DNA of 64,000 bases from an uncultured Prevotellaceae bacterium (GTDB lineage Bacteria > Bacteroidota > Bacteroidia > Bacteroidales > Bacteroidaceae), in NCBI GenBank assembly GCA_900315565.1, contig OMZS01000018.1, positions 34,661 to 98,660 on the forward strand, given 5' to 3'. Under the pieces are notes generated by a model. The model searched no databases, was not told the DNA's origin, and saw only the letters and a list, made by a program, of their open reading frames with translations. The position numbers and the translations under genes are program-made. Within the stretch, counting starts at the first letter, position 1. Each line of letters opens with the position of its first letter. This document shows positions 46,554 to 54,775 of this stretch, in pieces.

Positions 46554-49226
46554 CTAGAAAGTCATTCTCACCATCATTCTGATGCCATCCTTGTTGGCTG
46601 TTGGCAAGTCGAGGTATGACATACGGCGTACGTACTCCACGTGGAGAATCTTGAAGATGTTATGCACGCCGGCAATGAGCTCCCAATAGGGTTTCTTCTT
46701 ATCCATGATGTAGCTTCCGTAGGGGAAAGGCATCAGGTCGGCATCGTTGACGTGGTGGCCAAGATAGGGGTTGTTTTTGTCAGAGAGGTCGCCCCAAAGA
46801 CACTTCACACCGATGTACTCGCGCCACTTGAGTTTTTTGAGTAGCGGAATGCGGTTGAATATCTTTCCGTTCATATCCCACGAAATGTCGAGCGAGGCGT
46901 AACGGTCGTTCAAGAACTCCATATTGTTCACCAGGTTGAAGGTTTCGTCCTGAATGATGTACGACAGGTTGGAGGCCGGCATGAGCAGCAGCGGATAAGG
47001 CACCTTGGTCCACTGGATGCCGCCTTTTATATAACAGTCTATTTTTCCCCAGCTCTTCATCCAGAAGCGCTTGTAGATGCTGGCATCGGTGACGTGGTAG
47101 GCATAGCGGGCGCCGAGCACGCCTTTCAGTCCGATGGTATGGCCAATGGTGAACACGGGCGCGTCGAGGTTCATCTTGATGCGGCGCTGCTTGGTGTTGA
47201 TAAACGTCTCGCCAGGGGCAAAGCGCAGCTCGCCATGAAGCTCGGTGGTGCGGAACTTGCCGTGGTGCAGATTGTCGGGGAAGAGAGCAGCCTGTGCGTC
47301 GGCCACTGCGGGCGCCCAGTCGGCGGCAGCATTGGCTGGCGGCGCAGCCTTGAGCAGCTCGAGCTGTCGGTTCACGTCGGCGATGCTGGCAAAGTAGAGG
47401 TCGCCCGTAGCCTCGTTTTCCTCAGTTTTAAGGCTGAAGGTGGTCTTAAATCCCCAGTCTTCCTCGCGTTCGAAGGTGATTTCCTGCCGGTTGTAGAACA
47501 TCATCTTCTCGGCTTTACTCCATTTGAAGGCAGTGAACACGTTATCCTTGTCGGTGCGCATGAATTTGTCGGTAGGCGCGCAAACATCGTAAGTGCTGGT
47601 GAACGTAAGGGTGCGCTTGGGAAACTCGCGGGGCAGATACTCTTTCTTGTTGAACGAGTAGGTGAGCTCGCCCTTGTAATAGTTCTTCTTGCTGCGCCAA
47701 CCATGGGCCAGATAGCCCGAGGCAAAGAAGTGGGGATTCAGGTGCGCGTTGGTCTGCGCACTGATACGGGTGCGCAAGCCATCAACAAAGTTCTTCGAAA
47801 TCATGGTGTTCACAGGGCCTATGTCCACATAGTTTTTCTTACCCTGCGGACTGGTTTCCACAAAGTTCTCAACCAAGGCCTTGATGCCGAAGATGAAGTA
47901 TTTGAATCCCTTGATTTGCTCGATGTTGTGGATGAAAGCATCCATAGAGCTCTCACCCTTGGTCAGTTCCACGCCTCGGTACTGGTTCCAGAAAGCCTCG
48001 TCGCGCATCATGGCATCGGCGTCGCGCCGCTCTTTGGCCTTGCCTTTGAAAAGCTGCTTGGGCAACTCGTCGAAAGCATAGTCGCTGAGCCTCGTGGTAC
48101 GGATGACGAGGGCTTTGCTGAGAAACTTGGTCAAGGCCATCTCAACAAACATGTCATCTACCGAGAGTGCCCACTCGCCGTTGGGCAGACGGGTGTACTC
48201 CTGCATCACTTGCAGGTTCTCCACAAAGTTGACGTCGCTGCGCTTGGGTATGGTCAGGTTGCAGCGCTTCACGTGCAGGGTGGAGTCGCAGAGCACGTAG
48301 ATTTCGCCACGGAATCCGAAGTCCTGCTGATTGTTGGGAATGAACTGCAGATGGTAGCACAGGTCTTTATCCACATAAACCGTGTCCTCGATGTAGAAAC
48401 GGTAGAAGGCAATGGCATCTTTGCCAATGGGGCTTGTGAAGGGATACTGCAACAGGCGCACCTGGTCGTCGTAAATGTCAACATCGGTGAAGATGTCTTT
48501 CAAAGCAGTGTTCAGAATGTCGCCCGTCTCAATGAGATGGTTGATGCCGGTAGAGTTTTGTCCCTTGATGATGCTTCGTTCGGTGCGTGGGCTTTTGCGG
48601 TAAATTTTCTGTGTGACGGTCTCGTCAACCGAGATGGGCAGTATCAGCTTTTTGGTATAGGGCGACGGCTCCACCTGGTTGAGCAACCACTGGTGTTTCT
48701 TGAAGAGCGACGACTCCAGGTCCTTGGGAGTGAGGTCGTTGAAGGCCAGGGTAATTTTCTGATACTTGTTGTACTGATAGTAGTCATGGTTCTCCAGCCG
48801 TGTTTTCTTCTTGGCGGCTATCACACGCCGCATGAGCTCAACGGCAGGGTTGTCTTTGCGGCTGTACTTCTTTTTCTTCGACTTCACCACCACGTTCTGC
48901 AGCGTCTTGGTTTCGGGTTTCAGCTTCACATTGAGTGTCGAGGGTGTTTTGCTGTCGATGAGCAGGCGCACCCGCTCGTAGCCGATGGCCGAAAAGGTGA
49001 GATACCACCCGTTGTGGCGCTCAATGGTGTAGCGGCCTTCGAAATCACCCGACACGGCCACATGGTGGCCCTGATAAATGACGCTGGCCGAGGCAATGGT
49101 GTCGCCCGTATAGGCATCGGTAACGACACCGCTGATCTGGGCAGCCACATTCTGGGCTACCAGCCAAAGCACCAGCATGAGGGTTGTTTTCTTGAGCCGG
49201 AAAGTATGGAATTTTGACTGTTTCAT
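46554..49226 (-). CDS. DUF5686 outer-membrane protein with carboxypeptidase-regulatory-like domain
   Basis: About 890 residues from the ATG at 49226 (MKQSKFHTFRLKKTTLMLVL), a signal peptide. A CarboxypepD_reg-like domain (about 35-120: ISGVVTDAYTGDTIASASVI) is followed by the long DUF5686 region, predicted as an outer-membrane barrel in its last about 400 residues, ending with aromatic MVRMTF. Function unknown; the layout resembles TonB-dependent or Omp85-like surface proteins. Confidence 0.88.
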   Translation of the reverse strand: MKQSKFHTFRLKKTTLMLVLWLVAQNVAAQISGVVTDAYTGDTIASASVIYQGHHVAVSGDFEGRYTIERHNGWYLTFSAIGYERVRLLIDSKTPSTLNVKLKPETKTLQNVVVKSKKKKYSRKDNPAVELMRRVIAAKKKTRLENHDYYQYNKYQKITLAFNDLTPKDLESSLFKKHQWLLNQVEPSPYTKKLILPISVDETVTQKIYRKSPRTERSIIKGQNSTGINHLIETGDILNTALKDIFTDVDIYDDQVRLLQYPFTSPIGKDAIAFYRFYIEDTVYVDKDLCYHLQFIPNNQQDFGFRGEIYVLCDSTLHVKRCNLTIPKRSDVNFVENLQVMQEYTRLPNGEWALSVDDMFVEMALTKFLSKALVIRTTRLSDYAFDELPKQLFKGKAKERRDADAMMRDEAFWNQYRGVELTKGESSMDAFIHNIEQIKGFKYFIFGIKALVENFVETSPQGKKNYVDIGPVNTMISKNFVDGLRTRISAQTNAHLNPHFFASGYLAHGWRSKKNYYKGELTYSFNKKEYLPREFPKRTLTFTSTYDVCAPTDKFMRTDKDNVFTAFKWSKAEKMMFYNRQEITFEREEDWGFKTTFSLKTEENEATGDLYFASIADVNRQLELLKAAPPANAAADWAPAVADAQAALFPDNLHHGKFRTTELHGELRFAPGETFINTKQRRIKMNLDAPVFTIGHTIGLKGVLGARYAYHVTDASIYKRFWMKSWGKIDCYIKGGIQWTKVPYPLLLMPASNLSYIIQDETFNLVNNMEFLNDRYASLDISWDMNGKIFNRIPLLKKLKWREYIGVKCLWGDLSDKNNPYLGHHVNDADLMPFPYGSYIMDKKKPYWELIAGVHNIFKILHVEYVRRMSYLDLPTANKDGIRMMVRMTF

Positions 49227-49278
49227 AATCATCAATGTTCTATCTGTCACTCCGTTGTTTATTATTGTTTTTGTGTTA

Positions 49279-50001
49279 TCATAACAGCTGCGCCAAGTCG
49301 GTGATTACCTGGTCGGGCACTGTTTCGTCGTAGGTTTCGTCGGTCCATCCCTCGCCCTTGAACCAAACAGTGCGGCAACCGGCCTTGCGGGCGGGGAGTA
49401 TGTCCTTGTAGAAGCTGTCGCCCACCACTGTAATATCGGACGCGCTCAAAGCACTTCCGGGCATCACGGCCTGCATGGCCTCGACACCCAGTGTGAAGAT
49501 GCGGGAGTCGGGCTTGCGAATGCCTACCACTGCCGACTCTACCACATGCTCAAACAAATCGTCGAGCTGAAACTCGCGAAGCACCACGCTCATGTTACCA
49601 TAGAAATTGCTCACCAGCACCATCGGACAACGCTCTCTGAGCCTCAGCAGCACCTCGCGGCTATGGGCCACGGTCTGCCGCACCTCGGCATACAGGTTTT
49701 CGAGCAACTGCTGATGGGTTTGCAAATAGAGTTCCTCGGTGGGGTTCCAATAGCCCTGCTCCATCAGAAACTCAAGCTCAATGCGCAGTTTTAGGTCGAG
49801 CAGACGGTGGAACGTGTGCGAGGGTTTGACAATGGGCTGGCTTCCCAGCGTACGCTCGGCATGCACGTATGCCTCGCGAAAGTGCTGTTCGCTCACCGCC
49901 ACTTGCAGCCGCTGGTAGGCATGCCACAGTTTCTTACCCCAGTGGCAACCGGCAGTGTCGATGGTGCCGCCATAGTCGAATATATATCCTTTTATGTTCA
50001 T
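49279..50001 (-). CDS. HAD-superfamily hydrolase
   Basis: 240 residues from MNIKGYIFDYGGTIDTAGCH. Motif I is DYGGT in place of the usual DxDGT, so the second catalytic Asp is replaced by Gly. Motif II is MVLVSNFYGN, motif III Lys lies in GIRKPDSRIF, and motif IV is TVVGDSFYKDI. It is therefore a HAD protein that may still bind phosphate but could lack ordinary phosphatase activity. Last gene of a four-gene operon, 35 bases after the CDP-alcohol transferase gene. Confidence 0.88.
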   Translation of the reverse strand: MNIKGYIFDYGGTIDTAGCHWGKKLWHAYQRLQVAVSEQHFREAYVHAERTLGSQPIVKPSHTFHRLLDLKLRIELEFLMEQGYWNPTEELYLQTHQQLLENLYAEVRQTVAHSREVLLRLRERCPMVLVSNFYGNMSVVLREFQLDDLFEHVVESAVVGIRKPDSRIFTLGVEAMQAVMPGSALSASDITVVGDSFYKDILPARKAGCRTVWFKGEGWTDETYDETVPDQVITDLAQLL

Positions 50002-50011
50002 TATTCTTTTA

Positions 50012-50055
50012 AAGTTCAAAGCTCAAAGCTCAATGTTCAATGTTCAAAGCTCAAA
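50012..50055. repeat. GTTCAAAGCTCAAAGCTCAAT tandem spacer
   Basis: Six copies of TTCAAAGC/TCAATG-like octamers between two operon genes, extending slightly into the end of the upstream gene. Confidence 0.6.
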
Positions 50056-50975
50056 GAACTCCCCAACCGCTGGCAGAGTTTCTCATGGCTGTTGTGCATA
50101 TACACGTAGAGAACGGTGAGCACGATGATTTCGATGAGGAAATACACCCATGGACAGTTGAGCAATGCTGTGATGTAAAGACAAATGGCACGCACATTGA
50201 AAGTCAGGATGTTGGTGTATTTCATCAGCGGACGACTGCCAGCGAGAAATTCCTGGCGCACCGATTCTTTCAGCTCAGCATTGCCGTTGTCTCGCCACGC
50301 AGCAAAGAATTTTTGAAACTCAGGGGTGCGGTGCTCCTGACTCTTGCAGTAGTTGGCGTAATTGTAGAAAAACATCCGCCCCAGAATGTCGCCCTTGCGC
50401 TTCATTTCCTCGTAGGTCTGCCGCTGCTGGGCGTAGTTGTCCAGCTCGCTGCCTTCCTTGCCTTTGAGAAAGAACAGATGAATGTTGCGGTAATAGTCCG
50501 AAAGCGAGCTTTGCGGCGAATGGCAAAGAAGACCAGCAACAGCAGCCAGCAGCCAAATCCAGATGCCCCAGCGCATGTCGGTGCCGGGAATGAGTTGCGG
50601 CATCATGCGCAGGCAAAGGGCGAAATAAATGCAGAAAAACCACACATCGCCCGAGAAACCGTCGAGCATGCGCCCGATGAGCGTCTTCTTGCCCGTCAGG
50701 CGAGCCATCTGGCCGTCGGTGGAGTCGCAGAAGTTGGCCAGCATGAGCAGAGCCACACCAGCCAGATTGTGCCATACATCGGTGCTCACAAACATAACGG
50801 CGGCACCAATGCCCAGAAATATAGAGAGTATGGTAATGACGTTCGGGTGAACACCCAGCTTGTTCCAAAACAGGGCAAACACCAGTCCTATGGGCCGCGT
50901 GAAATGAACGTCGAGCCACTCCTCGGTGTCATTACTCTTAAACGATGCCTGAAGCATCTCTTTGAATGTTGCCAT
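50037..50975 (-). CDS. CDP-alcohol phosphatidyltransferase
   Basis: 312 residues with about six membrane helices. The CDP-OH-P signature DG-x2-AR-x8-G-x3-D-x3-D is complete (FCDSTDGQMARLTGKKTLIG then RMLDGFSGD). It transfers a phospho-alcohol from a CDP-linked donor to an alcohol in the membrane. Flanked by a cytidylyltransferase-like gene, an ATP-grasp gene and a HAD gene, it probably builds a head group or soluble phosphodiester from a locally made CDP-polyol. Confidence 0.9.
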   Translation of the reverse strand: MATFKEMLQASFKSNDTEEWLDVHFTRPIGLVFALFWNKLGVHPNVITILSIFLGIGAAVMFVSTDVWHNLAGVALLMLANFCDSTDGQMARLTGKKTLIGRMLDGFSGDVWFFCIYFALCLRMMPQLIPGTDMRWGIWIWLLAAVAGLLCHSPQSSLSDYYRNIHLFFLKGKEGSELDNYAQQRQTYEEMKRKGDILGRMFFYNYANYCKSQEHRTPEFQKFFAAWRDNGNAELKESVRQEFLAGSRPLMKYTNILTFNVRAICLYITALLNCPWVYFLIEIIVLTVLYVYMHNSHEKLCQRLGSSLSFEH

Positions 50976-50984
50976 TTTAAATAT

Positions 50985-51018
50985 TTAATTTTTCATTTAT
51001 CATTTATCATTTATCATT
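50985..51018. repeat. ATTTATC tandem spacer
   Basis: Four copies of CATTTATCATTTAT-type units sit between two operon genes and run into the end of the upstream one. Confidence 0.6.
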
Positions 51019-51799
51019 TAGCGAAGCGCACAAGCTGAGCAATAGCCTCCGCAGCCTCCTCGCGACAGCGCGAAAAACTGGGCCAGTCGTTGAAGTCGAT
51101 AATGGCAAAGGTGCCGTCGGCACGCACCACACAGTCGCCGCCATACACCTGAACGCCCACCGCGCGGGCCAGCCTTTCAACATGGGCTTGCAGCTGCTGC
51201 ACATCGAAAGCATAATGGTGAGAGGCACCGTTGCGGCGTTCGTCGCCAAACTTACTGATGCCGTCGTCCGAGGGATAGTAGTAGCGAAACAGCTGCCCGC
51301 TGCCTACTCCGTAGAATTTCACCACGTCGCCTTCTACATGCGCACTTCTTACCACATCGGCAATTCCTCGCTCACGAAAAGCTGCCATTACCCGCTGCTC
51401 ATCGGCCTCGGTGGCACAATACACCACGTCGCCATGCTGCTCGGCCGAGGCATCGCCGCGCTTCAGCCAATAACCTTTGTCGCCCTGCTGTGGTGCCATC
51501 GCCACGCCCACGCTCTTCATCAACTGCACAAGGTGGGAACGGCAACAGCACAAGGCTACGCTGTCGGGGGTATTGATGCAACGCACACCACTCGTGCGCT
51601 CCATTTGTAACGCACGAGGCGAACGAGCCATCGACAAACACACATCGCCCTCAACCGCCTGCAGGTCGGCCTCTCTCACAAATGCCACATCGGCTCCCTG
51701 CTGCCGCAGCGATCCGCCCACGGCATCGAGAATGGCCTTGTCGTTTTCCACCGAGTTGGGCGAATACTGCTCGTCTCTATATACGCAAACTATTTTCAA
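51014..51799 (-). CDS. ATP-grasp-like protein
   Basis: 261 residues from MKIVCVYRDEQYSPNSVEND. The C-terminal part resembles an ATP-grasp ligase: YWLKRGDASAEQ, VVKFYGVGSGQLFRYYY, and VQVYGGDCVVRADGTFAIID followed by FNDWPSFS, which supplies the metal-binding Asp and Asn. Such enzymes join a carboxylate to an amine or other nucleophile with ATP. The substrate is unknown. It lies between the nucleotidyltransferase gene (17-base gap) and the CDP-alcohol transferase gene. Confidence 0.75.
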   Translation of the reverse strand: MKIVCVYRDEQYSPNSVENDKAILDAVGGSLRQQGADVAFVREADLQAVEGDVCLSMARSPRALQMERTSGVRCINTPDSVALCCCRSHLVQLMKSVGVAMAPQQGDKGYWLKRGDASAEQHGDVVYCATEADEQRVMAAFRERGIADVVRSAHVEGDVVKFYGVGSGQLFRYYYPSDDGISKFGDERRNGASHHYAFDVQQLQAHVERLARAVGVQVYGGDCVVRADGTFAIIDFNDWPSFSRCREEAAEAIAQLVRFAK

Positions 51800-51816
51800 T
51801 TGCCTAAACTATTATC

Positions 51817-52614
51817 TTAGCCACACAGAAACGCCTCGGCCTTAGCGATGTCGCTGGCATGGTCGATGTCGAGCACTTTCGAGAAGGCAAACGCCTTGAG
51901 GCGCAAACCGTCGCGGATCAGCGCCCGCTGATAGTTGCGCATACGCGACTCACCGCGCACCATGCACCCATTGAGCGTTCGCAGGGCAGGAGCTGTCAGT
52001 CCGTAGATGCCGCCGCTGATGTAGGTGGGGGTGGTAGCAACATGGGGGTCTTCGTTCTTTCGCAACGATTCGTAACTGTCAAAGAATCCCGTGATGTTCA
52101 TCTCTGCATCGGTGCCCACGTAAAGCGGTTTTTCGTCGTCAATGAAGTCGGTGACTCCCATCAGCCCGTCAATTCCATTCTCTCCGTTGTTGGAAGAAGA
52201 ATGCTGTGCTCCGCCCGTAGCGGCAATACTTTTGCTGAAGTGTTCCACATAGCCGCGGAAATCGTCTTCGCGGAAGATGGTATCCACCGTGGTGAGCACA
52301 AAAGGCTCCTTGTCCATCAGGCTGCTCAGCTCATAAAAACTGTGCATCGAGCTGGGCGTGGTCTTCACCACATACCGCAAGGGCACACGTTGTCCGCTCA
52401 ACCCCTGACGCTGAATGACGGCCAGATGGTCGCTCACCAGCGGAGTCAAGTTATTGCAAATCACAAGTATCTCGGTAGCGTTGTTATCCATAAACACCCT
52501 GATGAGCCTGTCAACAAGTGGCTCACCATTGATGCGCACCAACGGTTTGGGTTCGCCAATGCCTTCGCTGGCCAGCCGCGACCCCTCACCTGCTGCTATG
52601 ATGGCATATTTCAT
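51817..52614 (-). CDS. MobA/IspD-like nucleotidyltransferase
   Basis: 265 residues. MKYAIIAAGEGSRLASEGIG followed by EPKPLVRINGEPLVDRLIRV is the nucleotide-binding start and TTVDTIFREDDFRGY the metal site. The fold is shared by enzymes that make CDP- or UDP-linked polyols and sugars, including inositol-phosphate cytidylyltransferases. It heads the operon whose third gene uses a CDP-alcohol, so CTP is the likely nucleotide. The -7 element is at 52649-52656. Confidence 0.85.
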   Translation of the reverse strand: MKYAIIAAGEGSRLASEGIGEPKPLVRINGEPLVDRLIRVFMDNNATEILVICNNLTPLVSDHLAVIQRQGLSGQRVPLRYVVKTTPSSMHSFYELSSLMDKEPFVLTTVDTIFREDDFRGYVEHFSKSIAATGGAQHSSSNNGENGIDGLMGVTDFIDDEKPLYVGTDAEMNITGFFDSYESLRKNEDPHVATTPTYISGGIYGLTAPALRTLNGCMVRGESRMRNYQRALIRDGLRLKAFAFSKVLDIDHASDIAKAEAFLCG

Positions 52615-52648
52615 ACAACAATATTTATACCTTATTTAAAACAGGGTG

Positions 52649-52656
52649 CAAATTTA
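52649..52656 (-). promoter_or_regulatory. -7 element TAAATTTG for the four-gene CDP-alcohol operon
   Basis: Minus-strand TAnnTTTG, 35 bases before the ATG at 52614. Confidence 0.5.
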
Positions 52657-52752
52657 CGGCAAAATACTGATAGCAGAAAACTTTTTAGCAAATTTTTGTT
52701 TTCCTTATTGTGTTTAAACCCATTTCTCCACCTTATTTCCTTCCTTTCACTC

Positions 52753-53766
52753 CTATTTCTTCTTGTCCTCCAAGTAGCGGCGCTTCTTCGCACTCATGGG
52801 GCGCGCCTCCTTAGCGGCCTTGGCAGCGGCGCGGGCGGCGTTCTCGGCCTTGCGTTTCTTGACGGCTGCCTGAACCTGACGCCGTTTGATGTCGCGGATG
52901 CGCTTTTGCTCCTTCCATTTCTCCCGTCGTTCTTCTCGTGCTTCCTTTTTCTGTTGCTCGCGCTCCTCAATCTCCGCCCTGCGCTTTTCCTTTTCCGCCT
53001 CCAGCCGGGCTATCACCCGGGCCTGATATTCGGGATTCGACAGAATGTACTTCCGCGACGGCATGGCCACTATGTCTAAAGCCATTTTCGCTGCTTTGCG
53101 GCGGGCGTAATGCCAGCTTCGGCTCACCGCCTCGCACAGCACCGTGCCGTCACTCAGCACAGCCTTCGCCCGGTGCAGCCCGTCGTCAGTCAGTTCCATC
53201 TCGAGTGTCAGCCGCCGCCCGTCGGTGCGCTTCACGATGTCGTCGGCCTGCGCCAGCAGGTTGCGGTTGCGCTTCTTGTGGGTCAGCAGATGGCTGTTCT
53301 CGCCAATGATGTATTTCGAGATAAACCATTGGCGGGTATCCTCGTCGAGGGTCGTCACGTAGCCATAGATGGCATAAACAAAGATGTGCTTATGCTTCGG
53401 TATGTCGAACTTCTCTCCGGCACGTACAAACTGCTGCAGCTGCCACTCGTCGAACTGCCGCTCCAGCCGCTCCTGGCGGAACATATTGCCCAACACGTGC
53501 TGTAAGTGTTTGCCGTCGCCTGCGGCATAGCGGAACAACACCTCGCCCACCATGCCCTTAAAAACGAACATTCCCGCAAACACATAGCGGCTGTTGCCTT
53601 TACCCTCCTCCTCGTAGAACGAGCTGTGGGTAAGTACCTCACGAAGACGGGCACGCGAAAACATCCGCCGCAGGTCGTTGAACAGCGGGTCTTCCCATTT
53701 CTTGAAATTGTCGCGCGGATGTGGTTGCTGTTGTCGTTTCTCGTCTTCCATAGATGCTTTTATCAT
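52753..53766 (-). CDS. RNase III-like pseudoenzyme with dsRNA-binding domain and basic tail
   Basis: 337 residues (Met6 at 53751 is an alternative start). The segment LREVLTHSSFYEEEGKGNSR and then YVFAGMFVFKGMVGEVLFRY follows the RNase III pattern LTHxSY...ERLEFLGDAVL, but the catalytic Glu and Asp are gone (NSRYVFAGMFV). The second motif DxFEA reads HIFVYAIYGYV. Next, LTLEMELTDDGLHRAKAVLS with SWHYARRKAAKMALDIVA looks like a double-stranded-RNA-binding domain. The last about 90 residues are a highly charged Lys/Arg/Glu helix. It probably binds structured RNA without cutting it. It lies 82 bases downstream of the tRNA pair on the same strand. Confidence 0.65.
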   Translation of the reverse strand: MIKASMEDEKRQQQPHPRDNFKKWEDPLFNDLRRMFSRARLREVLTHSSFYEEEGKGNSRYVFAGMFVFKGMVGEVLFRYAAGDGKHLQHVLGNMFRQERLERQFDEWQLQQFVRAGEKFDIPKHKHIFVYAIYGYVTTLDEDTRQWFISKYIIGENSHLLTHKKRNRNLLAQADDIVKRTDGRRLTLEMELTDDGLHRAKAVLSDGTVLCEAVSRSWHYARRKAAKMALDIVAMPSRKYILSNPEYQARVIARLEAEKEKRRAEIEEREQQKKEAREERREKWKEQKRIRDIKRRQVQAAVKKRKAENAARAAAKAAKEARPMSAKKRRYLEDKKK

Positions 53767-53848
53767 CTCCCTTCCCTACGGGAAAGGCTACGGGTAGGCG
53801 AGCCTTGCTCGGGAATGAGGGGTCGGGGGAGAGGCTTTTTTCTCTTTG

Positions 53849-53939
53849 CACGGGCAGGCGGAGTCGAACCACCTCTGTCAGATTGGAAGCTGACATTCAG
53901 GCCCCGAAAACCTGTGTGCTGCCGTTACACTATGCCCGC
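53849..53939 (-). tRNA. Divergent tRNA, Gly-like body, anticodon probably UCG, extra variable-arm hairpin
   Basis: On the minus strand the acceptor GCGGGCA pairs with TGCCCGT (a G-U at position 1-72, discriminator G), followed by TA, D arm GTGTAACGGCAGCAC, and T arm GGTGG-TTCGACT-CCGCC. The anticodon arm reads CAGGT-TTTCGGG-GCCTG, placing UCG at 34-36. A 24-base variable region follows, with a perfect 6-bp hairpin whose loop CTTCCAAT itself looks like a glycine UCC anticodon loop. It may therefore be a tRNA with two anticodon-like arms; if the second is the real one, the tRNA reads GGA. The D arm is identical to that of the tRNA at 54162-54253, so the two are paralogues. No CCA is encoded. 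Amino acid identity is uncertain. Confidence 0.75.
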
Positions 53940-53983
53940 ATATTTAATTTTTTACTTAAGTTTCGCAAGCTCTCAACTTTTTG

Positions 53984-54112
53984 TAGTTCAAGAAGTTCAA
54001 GTAGTTGCAAGGAGTTCAAGACAATAGCTTTATTCTTGTTTCCTACTTCTGAAAGATGCATCTGAGCAAAGACCGATGTCTTGTAACTCCTTGCAACTCC
54101 TTGAACTCCTTG
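53984..54112. repeat. GTTCAAG inverted tract between the two tRNA genes
   Basis: The left arm (53984-54020: units of AGTTCAAGA and TAGTTGCAAGGAGTTCAAG) and right arm (54079-54112: CTTGTAACTCCTTGCAACTC and so on) are complementary. Sequence including GACAATAG is shared with 45780-45830. Confidence 0.75.
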
Positions 54113-54161
54113 TTTTCTTTTACCTACGAAAGTTGAATTATTTATCTTTCATCTTCTTTTG

Positions 54162-54253
54162 AGCGGGTGACGGGAGTCGAACCCGCGCCTGCGTATTGGA
54201 TATACGCCGATCAAGATCTGAAGTCTTGCGTGCTGCCGTTACACTACACCCGC
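54162..54253 (-). tRNA. Suppressor tRNA: glycine-type body with UCA anticodon (reads UGA)
   Basis: Minus-strand cloverleaf: acceptor GCGGGTG/CACCCGC (7 perfect pairs), TA, D arm GTGTAACGGCAGCAC, base 26 G, anticodon arm CAAGA-CTTCAGA-TCTTG with U33 and anticodon UCA, then a 25-base variable region with the hairpin GCGTA-TATCCAA-TACGC, T arm GCGGG-TTCGACT-CCCGT, and discriminator U. G1-C72, C2-G71, G3-C70, U73 and C35 are the known glycyl-tRNA synthetase identity elements, so glycine is the expected charge. The acceptor and T arms total 7+5 pairs, not the 8+5 of selenocysteine tRNA. The long variable arm is abnormal for glycine; its loop resembles a UCC anticodon loop but lacks U33. Genes needing UGA as a sense codon start 1.2 kb away. 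Confidence 0.85.
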
Positions 54254-54274
54254 AATATACTGAAAAGCCGTTGG

Positions 54275-54775
54275 CTATATGGCTTTGATTTCCTCGGCGG
54301 TAAGACCTGTTATTTTGCAGATTTCACTTTCTTCATAGCCGCGTAGTTTCATCCGTCTGGCTGTCTGCATGAGACTCTTATAAACAGCCGATTCGGCCTT
54401 GGCCTGTTCATCGTTCTCCCATTCTTCCCAGTTTGTCTCGGCAAGATAGTGATTCACCTGCGCAAGTAAAGGAGCAAGGTTGTCCTCTATGACATACCAT
54501 ACTTCGCGCTCGTCAATCCTGTAATAGTCATGGACCAGCACATTTCTCATACGCATAACATCCTTCCAGGGAGTTTCAGGGTGACTCTCACGGTAGGCTG
54601 CAGTTAGATTATAGGCTGCCTCGCCAATGATCTCAATGTTCTTTACGACACCGTAGTAAACAAGAACATTGGCACTAAGCTGGTCTAATGACAAATCCTT
54701 AGTGTTGTCTAATATACGAAGAATGGCATCCTTAATATGTTCCAGTCTTGTTCGGTCTTTAATGGGCTCTCTCAT
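54275..54775 (-). CDS. hepT: HEPN-domain toxin (HepT-like)
   Basis: 166 residues. LEHIKDAILRILDNTKDLSL starts the four-helix HEPN fold. The RNase motif R-x4-H is intact in MRNVLVHDYYRID, followed by a Tyr that in HepT can be AMPylated. About 50 C-terminal residues extend beyond the usual HepT end. It would cut RNA when free and be neutralised by the adjacent MNT protein. It overlaps the MNT gene by 17 bases and lies between the UCA tRNA (21 bases) and the recoded genes. Confidence 0.88.
   Translation of the reverse strand: MREPIKDRTRLEHIKDAILRILDNTKDLSLDQLSANVLVYYGVVKNIEIIGEAAYNLTAAYRESHPETPWKDVMRMRNVLVHDYYRIDEREVWYVIEDNLAPLLAQVNHYLAETNWEEWENDEQAKAESAVYKSLMQTARRMKLRGYEESEICKITGLTAEEIKAI

Noticed and set aside
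54162-54253. Selenocysteine tRNA (selC)
   Set aside because: The acceptor stem has 7 pairs, the D stem has 4 pairs, and the discriminator is U; selC has an 8-bp acceptor, a 6-bp D stem and G73. Thirty-seven selenocysteines in two secreted proteins is implausible and no selA or selB is nearby.
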